From contig DJMA01000027.1 of NCBI GenBank assembly GCA_002436415.1, forward strand, positions 1 through 64,000: DNA of 64,000 nt, given 5' to 3'. Origin of the DNA: Bdellovibrionaceae bacterium UBA6502 (GTDB lineage: Bacteria > Bdellovibrionota > Bdellovibrionia > Bdellovibrionales > UBA840). Position 1 is the first letter of the stretch. Every line of letters starts with the position of its first letter. Shown here in pieces: positions 27,341-35,621 of this stretch. A model generated the notes under the pieces. The model made no database searches and was not told the origin of the DNA. It saw nothing but the letters and a program-made list of their open reading frames with translations. A program made the position numbers and the translations under genes.

Positions 27341-28411
27341 GTGAAATATAACCGTGTACTTGCCATTGAGACATCCTGTGATGACACTTCAGCTGCTGTA
27401 GTAGAAGCGGATGGTTATGTACTGAGTTCCATCGCCGCCAGTCAGGACCAAGAACACCAAGCCTTTGGTGGTATTGTGCCTGAAATTGCGAGCAGAAATC
27501 ATTCTTATCATTTATTACCTGTTATCGATAAAGCTTTGCAAAAGGCTCAGAAAACTTGGGATGATATCGATGCAATCGCAGTAACTAGTCAACCTGGATT
27601 GATAGGTTCACTGATGGTCGGTGTGGTAACCGCCAAAACTCTAGCCATGGCAAAAAAGAAAACCCTGATCGGAGTCAATCATTTGGAAGGGCATTTAATG
27701 GCTCCTTTTTTAAAAGATGAAAATTTTCAACCGCCAAAAGATTTTGACTATCCCTTTGTTGGCTTGGCAGTTAGTGGAGGACATACGAGTTTGTACTATT
27801 GCCGTGCTTTAGGCGATTACCAAATTCTTGGTTCGACGGTAGATGATGCTGCTGGAGAGGCCTTTGATAAATTTGCAAAAATGGCAGGTCTTGGATATCC
27901 AGGAGGAGTCAAGGTGGATCAATTCTCCAAAGAGGGTGATCCTAAGGCTTATGACTTTCCCCGCGCATTGATGCAGAAAAAATTGCGAAATTTTAACTTT
28001 AGTTTTTCGGGTTTAAAAACGCAAGGTCAGCTACGACTTCAAAAGATGTCTGATGAAGAGAAGAAAAAAGAAATTCACAATCTTTGTGCTTCCTACCAAG
28101 AAGCCATAGTTGATGCCTTGTTGGCAAAATTAGATTGGGCGGTCATTGATCACTTTTTAAAAGACAACAAAACTCCCAGAGCCATCTTAACTGGTGGAGT
28201 TAGCGCAAACTCTAGATTGCGTGAAAAAGCCGAAGAGTGGGCGAGAAGAAAGAAAGTCCAATTGGTTGTACCGCCATTGCGCTATTGTACAGACAATGCT
28301 GCAATGATTGGGATTGTTGGATTAATGAGATTAAACCAAGGGGAAAGCAGCGACATTCGCTTGGGCGTTTCCCCAAAGTCAACCATCTTGGAGCAAGCTT
28401 GTTCGTCTTAG
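27341..28411 (+). CDS. tsaD: tRNA N6-adenosine threonylcarbamoyltransferase
   Basis: Transfers the threonylcarbamoyl group to A37 of ANN-decoding tRNAs (t6A), with TsaB/TsaE/TsaC, which are not in this window. 356 residues, normal length. Visible motifs: the start ETSCDDTSAAVVE, FGGIVPEIASRNH, the metal-binding HLEGH (NHLEGHLMAPF), the nucleotide-binding VSGGHTSL and the C-terminal TGGVSANSRLR. The start codon is GTG with GAGGA upstream. The following rsmA overlaps its end. Both act on RNA modification. Confidence 0.97.
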   Translation: MKYNRVLAIETSCDDTSAAVVEADGYVLSSIAASQDQEHQAFGGIVPEIASRNHSYHLLPVIDKALQKAQKTWDDIDAIAVTSQPGLIGSLMVGVVTAKTLAMAKKKTLIGVNHLEGHLMAPFLKDENFQPPKDFDYPFVGLAVSGGHTSLYYCRALGDYQILGSTVDDAAGEAFDKFAKMAGLGYPGGVKVDQFSKEGDPKAYDFPRALMQKKLRNFNFSFSGLKTQGQLRLQKMSDEEKKKEIHNLCASYQEAIVDALLAKLDWAVIDHFLKDNKTPRAILTGGVSANSRLREKAEEWARRKKVQLVVPPLRYCTDNAAMIGIVGLMRLNQGESSDIRLGVSPKSTILEQACSS

Positions 28412-29199
28412 ATCGATTAAAAAATAGAATGCAAGAAATGGGCATACGTCCCAACAAAACTTTGGGGCAGAACTTTTTGGTAAGCCAAAATGTGATAGAT
28501 AAAATTATCCAAGCAGCGGTTCATTGTGAAGCCAAAGAATACATTGAGGTAGGGCCTGGGCCGGGAGCTTTAACGGATTTACTTTTAGAAAATCAGCTAA
28601 AGCCTTCTCTAATTGAAATGGATAAGAAGATTGCGGAATATTGGCAGAGCCAAGGTTTGAATGTAATTCAAGGAGATGCCCTTAAGCAGAATTGGAGCGA
28701 GCTTATCCAGACGGATGACTGTTGTTTTGTTTCAAATCTTCCTTATCAAATTAGTTCTAGCATAGTCATTGATAGAAGCATCGGTCCTAAGCAAGTTCGT
28801 AATATGATTTTGATGTTTCAAAAAGAGGTAGCACAAAGGATTGTAGCCCCAGAAGGTGGTAAAGATTATGGCCTTTTAAGCGTCATAGCACAAAGCTTTT
28901 GGGAGATCGAAAAAGTTACCGAAGCGGGACCAAAAGACTTTTTTCCACCACCTAAAGTGGCTAGCAGAGTCTTAAAGTTCACTCGAAAAGAAAATGATGT
29001 TGATGGCATAAAATTATTAAAATTGACCAAAGCAGCTTTTGCCCAAAGACGTAAAAAGTTGCTTAAAAACCTGAGCTCTTTTTCCTTGGACCAAGAAAGT
29101 CTAAAAAATGAGCTAAAAAAATGGGGATATGCCGAGTCAGTTCGCGCAGAACAATTGAAAGTCGAAGAATTCCAATCTATCGTAAAAAACTTCCTTTAG
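28399..29199 (+). CDS. rsmA: 16S rRNA (A1518/A1519) dimethyltransferase
   Basis: Dimethylates two adjacent adenines in helix 45 of 16S rRNA. The motifs seen are LGQNFLVSQNVIDKI, the SAM-binding EVGPGPGALTDLLL and the catalytic SNLPYQISSSI. The TTG at 28399 has GGAG 5 nt upstream and keeps the N-terminal helix LDRLKNRMQEMG before the GQNFL motif as in homologues. The ATG at 28429 is the alternative. The reading frame stays open upstream inside tsaD without coding sense. The chosen start overlaps tsaD by 13 nt, so translation is probably coupled. Confidence 0.94.
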   Translation: MFVLDRLKNRMQEMGIRPNKTLGQNFLVSQNVIDKIIQAAVHCEAKEYIEVGPGPGALTDLLLENQLKPSLIEMDKKIAEYWQSQGLNVIQGDALKQNWSELIQTDDCCFVSNLPYQISSSIVIDRSIGPKQVRNMILMFQKEVAQRIVAPEGGKDYGLLSVIAQSFWEIEKVTEAGPKDFFPPPKVASRVLKFTRKENDVDGIKLLKLTKAAFAQRRKKLLKNLSSFSLDQESLKNELKKWGYAESVRAEQLKVEEFQSIVKNFL

Positions 29200-29221
29200 T
29201 TATTTGCATAGAGAGGCGAAT

Positions 29222-30529
29222 TTGATCCGTGGTTTTATTGTAGCATTGAGTTTGTTTATAGGTCAGTCAGCGATGGCCGATGTTCAAAGTATGTTTGGAA
29301 TGGGGATTAGTTCCATCGGCTCCTCTGGCGCAATTCGTAGTAGTAGATCAGACCTTTTAAGTAACTATTTTACACCTTCTGCTCTAACCGATTATGAAGA
29401 GGTAAAAGTAGCGGCTAGTTTTCTTTACTCTGTAGATAATTTTAAGGACATTGATTCTGTAGTTACAGACTCTGTGAAGTACGGAGCTTCAAGTACCAAA
29501 ACCGATAATGTAGACACTGACACTCCTGATTTAAACAATCTTCTCTTAGGTTTAATTATACCCAGCAGTCGAAAAGGCAAGAAGCACGGACTAGCTGCGT
29601 TTACAACAATGCCTTTTGGAAAGTTCTTAGCTGTTGAAACCCAATCGGCTTACTATCCACAATATATGATGTACCAAAGTGATGGCCAAAGAATGACGGC
29701 TTCTTTCCATTTTTATGATGATTGGAATGAAAGCTGGGATTATTCCATTGGTTATCATATGTATTTTGCAACGGGATCAACGGTCGTAACTCGTTTTCCA
29801 TCTAGTTCGGATTCGCAACCAAGCTCTTCCAATGTCGACTTAAAAGTAGAAGTAAAGCCTGCATTTGCTCCAAGTTTTAGTTTGCGAAAAAAATTAAAGG
29901 AAGCACAAATTGACTTTAGTTATATCGGTGAAAGAGATGCTAAGCTTGCCTTTAATGCAGATAATTCGATCAATGTTTTTGTTAGTCCAGTCCCGATTGT
30001 TGTCGATGGAAATTCGTCTCTGTACTACGATCCAATGCAAATTCAGATTGGCTATCAAAAGCATTTTGCGAAGTCTAGTTTGTACCTTGGCTTAGAATAT
30101 GAAAAATGGTCCGATTTTAAAAGTTCCGTTATGGTTATGGACATTAGCGGTGCCAATAGTTTTGAGCAGTTAAATATTGATAGAAGCTTTAAAGACATCT
30201 ATGTACCACGCATTGCTTGGAGTACTGGTTCGGATGATTCCAAATGGACCGTGGGCTATAGTTATCGCCCTAGCCCAGTTAAATTTGGCTTGGATGAATC
30301 AAACTATTTGGACTCTGATCGACAAATTTTAGGTTTTTCCTACCAGATGACGGGCCAGAAATTATTTGGACTTTTTGATTTGGATTATCGTTGGGGAACG
30401 GCTTTTCAGGTGCATCGATTGAACAATCGCTACATCCAAAAGCAAGAAAGTGATTCCGTAGGTTATCCAGGATATGAAATTGGTGGAGAGGTTTATAGTC
30501 TGGCAGTACAGATTGAAACCAATTTATAG
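29222..30529 (+). CDS. Outer-membrane barrel protein of unknown function
   Basis: About 435 residues. The signal peptide ends at QSAMA. The protein is made of alternating amphipathic strands from about residue 100, with periodic aromatic and serine/glycine residues (YDDWNESWDYSIGYHMYF, SLYLGLEYEKWSDFKS). It ends ...EVYSLAVQIETNL without the terminal Phe. It resembles FadL/OmpP1-like long-chain transporters in general style, but a family match cannot be made by eye. I favour the TTG at 29222 (GAGAGG five bases upstream) over the TTG at 29204. It follows rsmA by 22 nt and may be cotranscribed with it. Confidence 0.75.
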   Translation: MIRGFIVALSLFIGQSAMADVQSMFGMGISSIGSSGAIRSSRSDLLSNYFTPSALTDYEEVKVAASFLYSVDNFKDIDSVVTDSVKYGASSTKTDNVDTDTPDLNNLLLGLIIPSSRKGKKHGLAAFTTMPFGKFLAVETQSAYYPQYMMYQSDGQRMTASFHFYDDWNESWDYSIGYHMYFATGSTVVTRFPSSSDSQPSSSNVDLKVEVKPAFAPSFSLRKKLKEAQIDFSYIGERDAKLAFNADNSINVFVSPVPIVVDGNSSLYYDPMQIQIGYQKHFAKSSLYLGLEYEKWSDFKSSVMVMDISGANSFEQLNIDRSFKDIYVPRIAWSTGSDDSKWTVGYSYRPSPVKFGLDESNYLDSDRQILGFSYQMTGQKLFGLFDLDYRWGTAFQVHRLNNRYIQKQESDSVGYPGYEIGGEVYSLAVQIETNL

Positions 30530-30579
30530 GCAGCACTGTAAGTGTCAAATCTATAGCAAAGCTTTTGTTTTAAAAAAAA

Positions 30580-30596
30580 TGTAAAAGTATTTTACA
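30580..30596. promoter_or_regulatory. Perfect 17-bp inverted repeat before the aromatic operon
   Basis: TGTAAAA-GTA-TTTTACA is a perfect inverted repeat 82 bp before the tyrA start. It resembles the enterobacterial TyrR box TGTAAA-N6-TTTACA but has a 5-bp centre. It overlaps a possible -10 element (TATTTT) that stands 17 bp from TTGTTT at 30565-30570. It is a candidate repressor site for the operon. Which protein binds is unknown. Confidence 0.5.
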
Positions 30597-30677
30597 CAAA
30601 AGCGCTGAAGTTACTGAAATTAATCGTGAAATGAAAAAGAAACTTAATGTACAAGACTTTCGTACCGAAACGATAGT

Positions 30678-31790
30678 ATGGCTGATTCCGATAAATCCAA
30701 CAAACTTCTACAACTTCGTGATGGCATCGATGAAATTGATGATCAGATTAAAAAACTATTGTTAGAGCGATTTGAGTTAGTATCTGAAGTTCAACTTTAC
30801 AAGGCCAATCATAAAGTTCCAATTATCGATAAGAATAGAGAGGATCAAAAACGCCAAGCCTTGCGTGCCGATCTCGAAGATTCTACAGCAAATCAGATTC
30901 AGAATATTTTTAATGAAATCATGAAGCAATCCAAGCGAAGGCAATTGTCACCAGGTAAATCCAGTTTGCTCGGTGAAGTTGGTATTGTGGGCATGGGTTT
31001 AATGGGGGGAAGTCTTTATAAAGCAATAAAAGAACATCATCCACTCATTAGCTTAAAGCTTTGGGATAAAGAACCCAACGCAGATTGGAATATGTCTGAG
31101 CTATCTGAGGTCTTAAAATGTAAATATATTTTTTTAGCATTGCCAGTGACTGCCATTAAAGAGTTTTTGAGTTCCAATGCAAATTTGATTTCCTCGGAGT
31201 CTACTGTAATTGATTTTGGCTCGACAAAAAAAATGCTAAGTGAGCATTCGGATAGTATTCCAGATAAAAAATGGAAGTTCATACCTGCGCATCCTTTAGT
31301 GGGTAAGGAAAGTTCCGGCTTTGAAAATGCCGAAGCTAGTTTGTACCACGGAAAAACCTTGGTGATTTGTAAGCATGAGATTTTTCTAAAGGATGATTTT
31401 TTAACGGAGTTACTCGGTGGAGTAGGTTTACGGTTTTATTTCATGAACTCTCAGGACCATGATGATGCTCTGGCCTATATCAGTCATTTGCCACATTTGC
31501 TGGCTTTGGCATTGATTCAAACGGTTAAAGATCTGCCTTTAGAGAAAAATGCCATTCCTCAGAGCTTCAAAGATTTGACTCGAATTGGTGGAGCCAATGG
31601 AAGTTTGTGGGCGGATATTTTTGAAAGCAACAAAGACTCACTACTAAAGGCAAATGAACAGTTTATAAAAAATCTGCAAGCCATGGCTGCGGATTTAGAG
31701 AATATTGAAAAACTATTTACCGATGCAGTTCAGTTTCGGAAGGAGTATTGCGATGATTATTCATATGAAGTCGTCCCACAACAAAAATGA
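30678..31790 (+). CDS. tyrA: Bifunctional chorismate mutase/prephenate dehydrogenase (T-protein type)
   Basis: 370 residues. Residues 1-95 are an AroQ-type chorismate mutase (LRDGIDEIDDQIKKLLLERF, with the conserved K/R/E positions). The rest is prephenate dehydrogenase: NAD-binding GIVGMGLMGGSLYKAIKE, the AHPLVGKESSGFENA active-site histidine and LPHLLALAL. It converts chorismate to prephenate and then 4-hydroxyphenylpyruvate for tyrosine. The length matches E. coli TyrA (373). It is the first gene of the six-gene aromatic operon and overlaps aroF by 38 nt. Confidence 0.95.
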   Translation: MADSDKSNKLLQLRDGIDEIDDQIKKLLLERFELVSEVQLYKANHKVPIIDKNREDQKRQALRADLEDSTANQIQNIFNEIMKQSKRRQLSPGKSSLLGEVGIVGMGLMGGSLYKAIKEHHPLISLKLWDKEPNADWNMSELSEVLKCKYIFLALPVTAIKEFLSSNANLISSESTVIDFGSTKKMLSEHSDSIPDKKWKFIPAHPLVGKESSGFENAEASLYHGKTLVICKHEIFLKDDFLTELLGGVGLRFYFMNSQDHDDALAYISHLPHLLALALIQTVKDLPLEKNAIPQSFKDLTRIGGANGSLWADIFESNKDSLLKANEQFIKNLQAMAADLENIEKLFTDAVQFRKEYCDDYSYEVVPQQK

Positions 31791-32796
31791 CTTAGACAAA
31801 ATCAAAAACAGAATTGAAGAACTGGGATGTAATGCCCATATAATTCTGGGTTCTGAAATCACTACGGTGAGTGTACTAGGGGAGACGACTAAGTTATCGG
31901 TAAAAGAGTTTGAAACTTATGATGGAGTGGAATTTGTAACAAGGGTTTCAAAGCCATTCAAACTTTGCTCGATTGAAGGAAAACAAGACGGGCAAAAGCA
32001 AACAGTCATCGATGTTAAAGGAGTTAAAATTGGTGGTGGTCATTTTGTAAGTATGGCAGGCCCATGTGCTATCGAGTCCTGGGAAAGAACTCTAGAAATT
32101 GCAAAATCCGTGAAAGCCAGTGGAGCGCAGTTTTTAAGAGGAGGTGCTTTTAAGCCTAGAAGCTCGCCGTATTCCTTTCAAGGCCTAGGGGAAGAGGGGC
32201 TCCAATTTATGCAAAAAGCTGGTGCTGAAACTGGTTTATTGACAATTTCTGAGGCTATGGACTCCGAAGGTTTAAGGCTATGTATGGAGTATGTAGACGT
32301 CATTCAGATTGGCGCAAGAAACATGCAAAACTTTAGTTTTCTAAAAGAGCTAGGAAAGGTGGATAAACCAATACTTTTGAAGCGTGGTATGTCGGCAACG
32401 ATCGAAGAGTGGTTGATGTCTGCGGAATACATTTTATCTGGTGGAAACAGCAAGGTCATTCTTTGTGAGAGAGGGATCAGGAGTTTTGATAAACAATATT
32501 CTCGAAATGTTTTAGATCTAAATGTAGTGCCTATTTTGAAAGAGTTAACGCATTTACCAGTAATAATTGATCCTAGTCACGGTACGGGTCATAGACATTT
32601 GGTTGCCCCAATGGCAAAGGCCTCTTTGGCTTGCGGAGCAGACGGAATCATTGTAGAAGTTCACAATGAGCCGCAAAAGGCTATGAGTGATGGACCCCAA
32701 GCTTTGTTACCTGAAGACTTTGAAAAATTGATGAAAGACATTCGTAAAATTCAAAAAGCTCTAGGTAATGAGGAAGAAGAAAGTAACGTAGCATAG
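31753..32796 (+). CDS. aroF: 3-deoxy-7-phosphoheptulonate synthase (DAHP synthase, type I-beta)
   Basis: Makes DAHP from phosphoenolpyruvate and erythrose 4-phosphate, the entry step of the shikimate pathway. 347 residues. The N-terminal 90 residues are a ferredoxin-like domain (KNRIEELGCNAHIILGSEIT), as in Thermotoga-type enzymes, where it confers feedback control by aromatic amino acids. The barrel has MAGPCAIES, FKPRSSPYSFQG, DPSHGTGHRHLV and the C-terminal EVHNEPQ. The ATG at 31753 has AAGGAG at 7-nt spacing and lies inside tyrA, so the two are coupled. Confidence 0.95.
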   Translation: MIIHMKSSHNKNDLDKIKNRIEELGCNAHIILGSEITTVSVLGETTKLSVKEFETYDGVEFVTRVSKPFKLCSIEGKQDGQKQTVIDVKGVKIGGGHFVSMAGPCAIESWERTLEIAKSVKASGAQFLRGGAFKPRSSPYSFQGLGEEGLQFMQKAGAETGLLTISEAMDSEGLRLCMEYVDVIQIGARNMQNFSFLKELGKVDKPILLKRGMSATIEEWLMSAEYILSGGNSKVILCERGIRSFDKQYSRNVLDLNVVPILKELTHLPVIIDPSHGTGHRHLVAPMAKASLACGADGIIVEVHNEPQKAMSDGPQALLPEDFEKLMKDIRKIQKALGNEEEESNVA

Positions 32797-32797
32797 T

Positions 32798-33856
32798 ATG
32801 AAATTTTCATTTAAGAGAAACTTCGAGTCAGAACTAATTTTTGTTGATCAATTGAGTGGAATGGCCTTAGACCCATCCACTTCAGTGATATTTTACGATC
32901 AAATTGTTGAAGAGCATAGTGTAGTGAAAGACTACCTTTCTAAGTTTCAGTACAAAAAAGCTTTAAAGGGCGGCGAAGAATTGAAGAGCATGGCAAGATT
33001 TGAGCAAGAATTTGCATGGCTCAATGAAGTTGCACAGCAAGTTTCTTTTAAAAAAATGCAAGTGGTTTGTCTTGGTGGCGGAAGCCTTGGGGACTTTGTG
33101 GGATTCATTGCTTCTGTTTTCAAAAGGGGAGTTAGTTTTATTCAGATTCCTAGTACATGGCTTGCTGCCATTGATAGTTCTCATGGGGGAAAGACCGCAT
33201 TAAACTTTGGAAATGTTAAAAATCAAATTGGTAGCTTCTACCCAGCCAGTAAAATCTATTGTGTCAAAGAGCTTTTATTCACCCAACCTGAAACTTTGGC
33301 TGAAGACGCAGCTGGTGAATTGTTTAAATCCGCCATTTTATCTCAAAATAAAAAACTTCATAGTTTGTTGGCTGAGAAAAAGAAACTTAGCAAAGAATTG
33401 ATTTGGGAAAACCTAGCGGATGCTATCGAGTTAAAATATCAGATTATTGAACGAGATCCCTTTGAGTCTCTAGGGATTCGCTATTTATTAAATTTAGGTC
33501 ATACCATGGGACATGTTTTTGAAGCGGTTCATAAACTTAGTCATGGTAAGGCTATCGCAGTTGGTATGATTTATTCTCTAAAGTTTAGTGAGCTTCATTA
33601 CTCTTTAGACGATCGGTTTGGGCAGATTATAGATATTTTAAAACATCACTTTAAAGATGAGTATGATTATGCAATTCAAAATCCTATGAAGCCAAAACAA
33701 GTGGAAAGCTTGTTGCTAGCTGATAAAAAACGTTCATCGAAAGATAGTGTTCATTTTATATGTACTCGAGAGCTAGGAGATTGCCAGGTAGAGGAAATTA
33801 AACTCTCGGCTTTGATCTCTGAGGCTATTAACCAAGGCTTTGTTGTAAAGGGATAG
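32798..33856 (+). CDS. aroB: 3-dehydroquinate synthase
   Basis: Cyclises DAHP to 3-dehydroquinate, using NAD and a divalent metal. 352 residues. CLGGGSLGDFVGFIAS is the NAD loop, AIDSSHGGKTALN corresponds to the family motif DSSVGGKTGVN with a His for the usual Val, and NLGHTMGHVFE plus SHGKAIAVGM carry metal-binding histidines. A one-base gap separates it from aroF and it is followed by the AroKDE fusion after one base. Confidence 0.95.
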   Translation: MKFSFKRNFESELIFVDQLSGMALDPSTSVIFYDQIVEEHSVVKDYLSKFQYKKALKGGEELKSMARFEQEFAWLNEVAQQVSFKKMQVVCLGGGSLGDFVGFIASVFKRGVSFIQIPSTWLAAIDSSHGGKTALNFGNVKNQIGSFYPASKIYCVKELLFTQPETLAEDAAGELFKSAILSQNKKLHSLLAEKKKLSKELIWENLADAIELKYQIIERDPFESLGIRYLLNLGHTMGHVFEAVHKLSHGKAIAVGMIYSLKFSELHYSLDDRFGQIIDILKHHFKDEYDYAIQNPMKPKQVESLLLADKKRSSKDSVHFICTRELGDCQVEEIKLSALISEAINQGFVVKG

Positions 33857-33857
33857 A

Positions 33858-35621
33858 ATGATTCATCTATTGATTGGACATCGTGGTGTAGGTAAGAGTT
33901 CGTTGTTGCGACGATTATCTGTCTATTTTCCTAAAGCAGTATGTTTAGACTTAGACGAAGAGATTGAAAAACACCTGGATCGAAAAATTGCAAATGTATT
34001 TGCAGAGGATGGCGAAGGTTTTTTCAGACGAGCAGAGTTAGAGGTTTTGTCGAAACTTTTAAAAGAAAATAATGGAAAAGAGAATGTCTATATAGCTTTA
34101 GGGGCAGGCTATAATCATAGTCTTCCAGAACAATGCAATTGCATTTGGGTTAAAAGAAAAACAGACAAAGATGGGCGAAGTTTTTTTAACCGTCCAGCGC
34201 TTAGCGATAATCTATCTCCACTACAAGATTATTTAGAGAGATTTTCCTCTAGGGAGCAAATTTATCAGTCCATGGCGAACGAAGTTTATTTAATGCCCGA
34301 AGGCCTAAAGGCTGAGTGTGAAGAAGAAAAACAAATTTTTTCAAAAAGCTACTACTGCGGCCAGGTAGGATTAACTTTATTAAAAAGACATGTTGCGCTT
34401 TTAAAGACTGGTAGCTTAAATCCGAATCAGTTTGCTTTTTTAGAGCTTAGAGATGACCTTTTATCCGAAAGTGATCTCGAAATTTGTTTCGATTTAATTC
34501 CAAAGGATCGAATTCTTTTTAGTTTTAGAGAGGAAAAAAAGATCCAAAAATCCAAAAAATTTGCAAAAAAAGCGAAGAGAATCGATTGGCCCTTGGAGCT
34601 AGGTGCTGTGAAACACGATATTGAACCGAATGTTTTATCACTTCATGCTAGAAAAGATTCTTTGAAAGAGACTCTGGATGCTTATGAAGGTTTTTGTTCA
34701 AACTTTCCAGAGGCATTACAAAAAATTGCTATTCCTATCTATAATTTTTCTGAACTAGCAGATTTATACGCCTGGAAAATGAACTCTAAAGAAAAACGCC
34801 AAATTTTGCCCAGTTCCATTGATGGTAAGTGGAACTGGTTTCGAAATTTAATGCGATTAGAAGGACAAGAGATTAATTTTGTAAATGATGGAATTGGATC
34901 TAGTCTTGATCAGATGAGTTTATTTGAATACTTATCCTTTAATTGCGATTATAAAAACTTTTTAGCGGTTCTAGGTAATCCCATCCAACACAGCTATTCC
35001 ATCACTGAACATTGGCAAGACTCTCAAAAAAATGGCCTTAATTTTTTGAGCATCCAGATGGATCGCAAAGATCTAAACTTTGAAAGCCTTGAGTTTCTTA
35101 AAAGATTAGGCTTCCAAGGGGCGGCAATTACATCTCCTCTTAAAGAAGTTGCTTTTGAGTTAAGTAGTGAAATATCAGATCTAGCGAAACAGCTTAGAAG
35201 TGTTAATACATGGAATTTGCAGGAAGGAAAAATGTTTGCCGACAATACAGACATTGTTGGTTTAGAAGCACTACTAGATGGTTTGCAAGAGCAACAAGTG
35301 GTTGTTTGGGGCGGGGGAGGAACTTTAAAGCCAATCTTAAGTCTTTTGCCCAAGGCAGTTTGTTATTCGGCAAGAGAAGGAAAGCCTCGAGAGTCTTACG
35401 AAGAAATTAGTGGAGACTGTGTTTTGATTTGGGCGAGTGGTGAAAAGGGAATGAAGCCTAGGAAGGATATGAAAATTAAAAAAATAGTAGATTTAAGTTA
35501 TACAGAATCTTCCAAGGGAAGAGAGTTAGCTGTAGAGCGAGGAATCGATTATAAATCAGGTTTAGAAATGTTTATTGCCCAAGCGGCACAACAAAAGAAG
35601 ATATGGTATGGCAGCAAATAG
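33858..35621 (+). CDS. Trifunctional shikimate kinase / type I 3-dehydroquinate dehydratase / shikimate dehydrogenase
   Basis: 587 residues with three enzymes in one chain, to be called aroK-aroD-aroE. Residues 1-165: shikimate kinase with Walker A GHRGVGKSS (7-15), LDLDEEIE and GEGFFRRAE. Residues 175-365: type I dehydroquinate dehydratase, with FLELRDD, a histidine in LSLHARKD, a candidate Schiff-base lysine in LQKIAIPIYNF, and a C-terminal GSSLDQM-like segment; this domain is more divergent. Residues 370-587: shikimate dehydrogenase, with LGNPIQHSYSITEHW, AAITSPLKE (catalytic Lys), NTDIVG and the NADP-binding WGGGGTLKP. The order is the same as in the last three domains of the fungal AROM protein. 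It begins one base after aroB and overlaps aroC. Activity of the middle domain is the least certain. Confidence 0.92.
   Translation: MIHLLIGHRGVGKSSLLRRLSVYFPKAVCLDLDEEIEKHLDRKIANVFAEDGEGFFRRAELEVLSKLLKENNGKENVYIALGAGYNHSLPEQCNCIWVKRKTDKDGRSFFNRPALSDNLSPLQDYLERFSSREQIYQSMANEVYLMPEGLKAECEEEKQIFSKSYYCGQVGLTLLKRHVALLKTGSLNPNQFAFLELRDDLLSESDLEICFDLIPKDRILFSFREEKKIQKSKKFAKKAKRIDWPLELGAVKHDIEPNVLSLHARKDSLKETLDAYEGFCSNFPEALQKIAIPIYNFSELADLYAWKMNSKEKRQILPSSIDGKWNWFRNLMRLEGQEINFVNDGIGSSLDQMSLFEYLSFNCDYKNFLAVLGNPIQHSYSITEHWQDSQKNGLNFLSIQMDRKDLNFESLEFLKRLGFQGAAITSPLKEVAFELSSEISDLAKQLRSVNTWNLQEGKMFADNTDIVGLEALLDGLQEQQVVVWGGGGTLKPILSLLPKAVCYSAREGKPRESYEEISGDCVLIWASGEKGMKPRKDMKIKKIVDLSYTESSKGRELAVERGIDYKSGLEMFIAQAAQQKKIWYGSK

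Noticed and set aside
30631..30768. ORF of 45 codons overlapping the tyrA start, containing F-Y-F residues, as a possible attenuation leader
   Set aside because: The ribosome binding site is weak, most of the frame lies inside tyrA and no terminator or antiterminator stems are visible.
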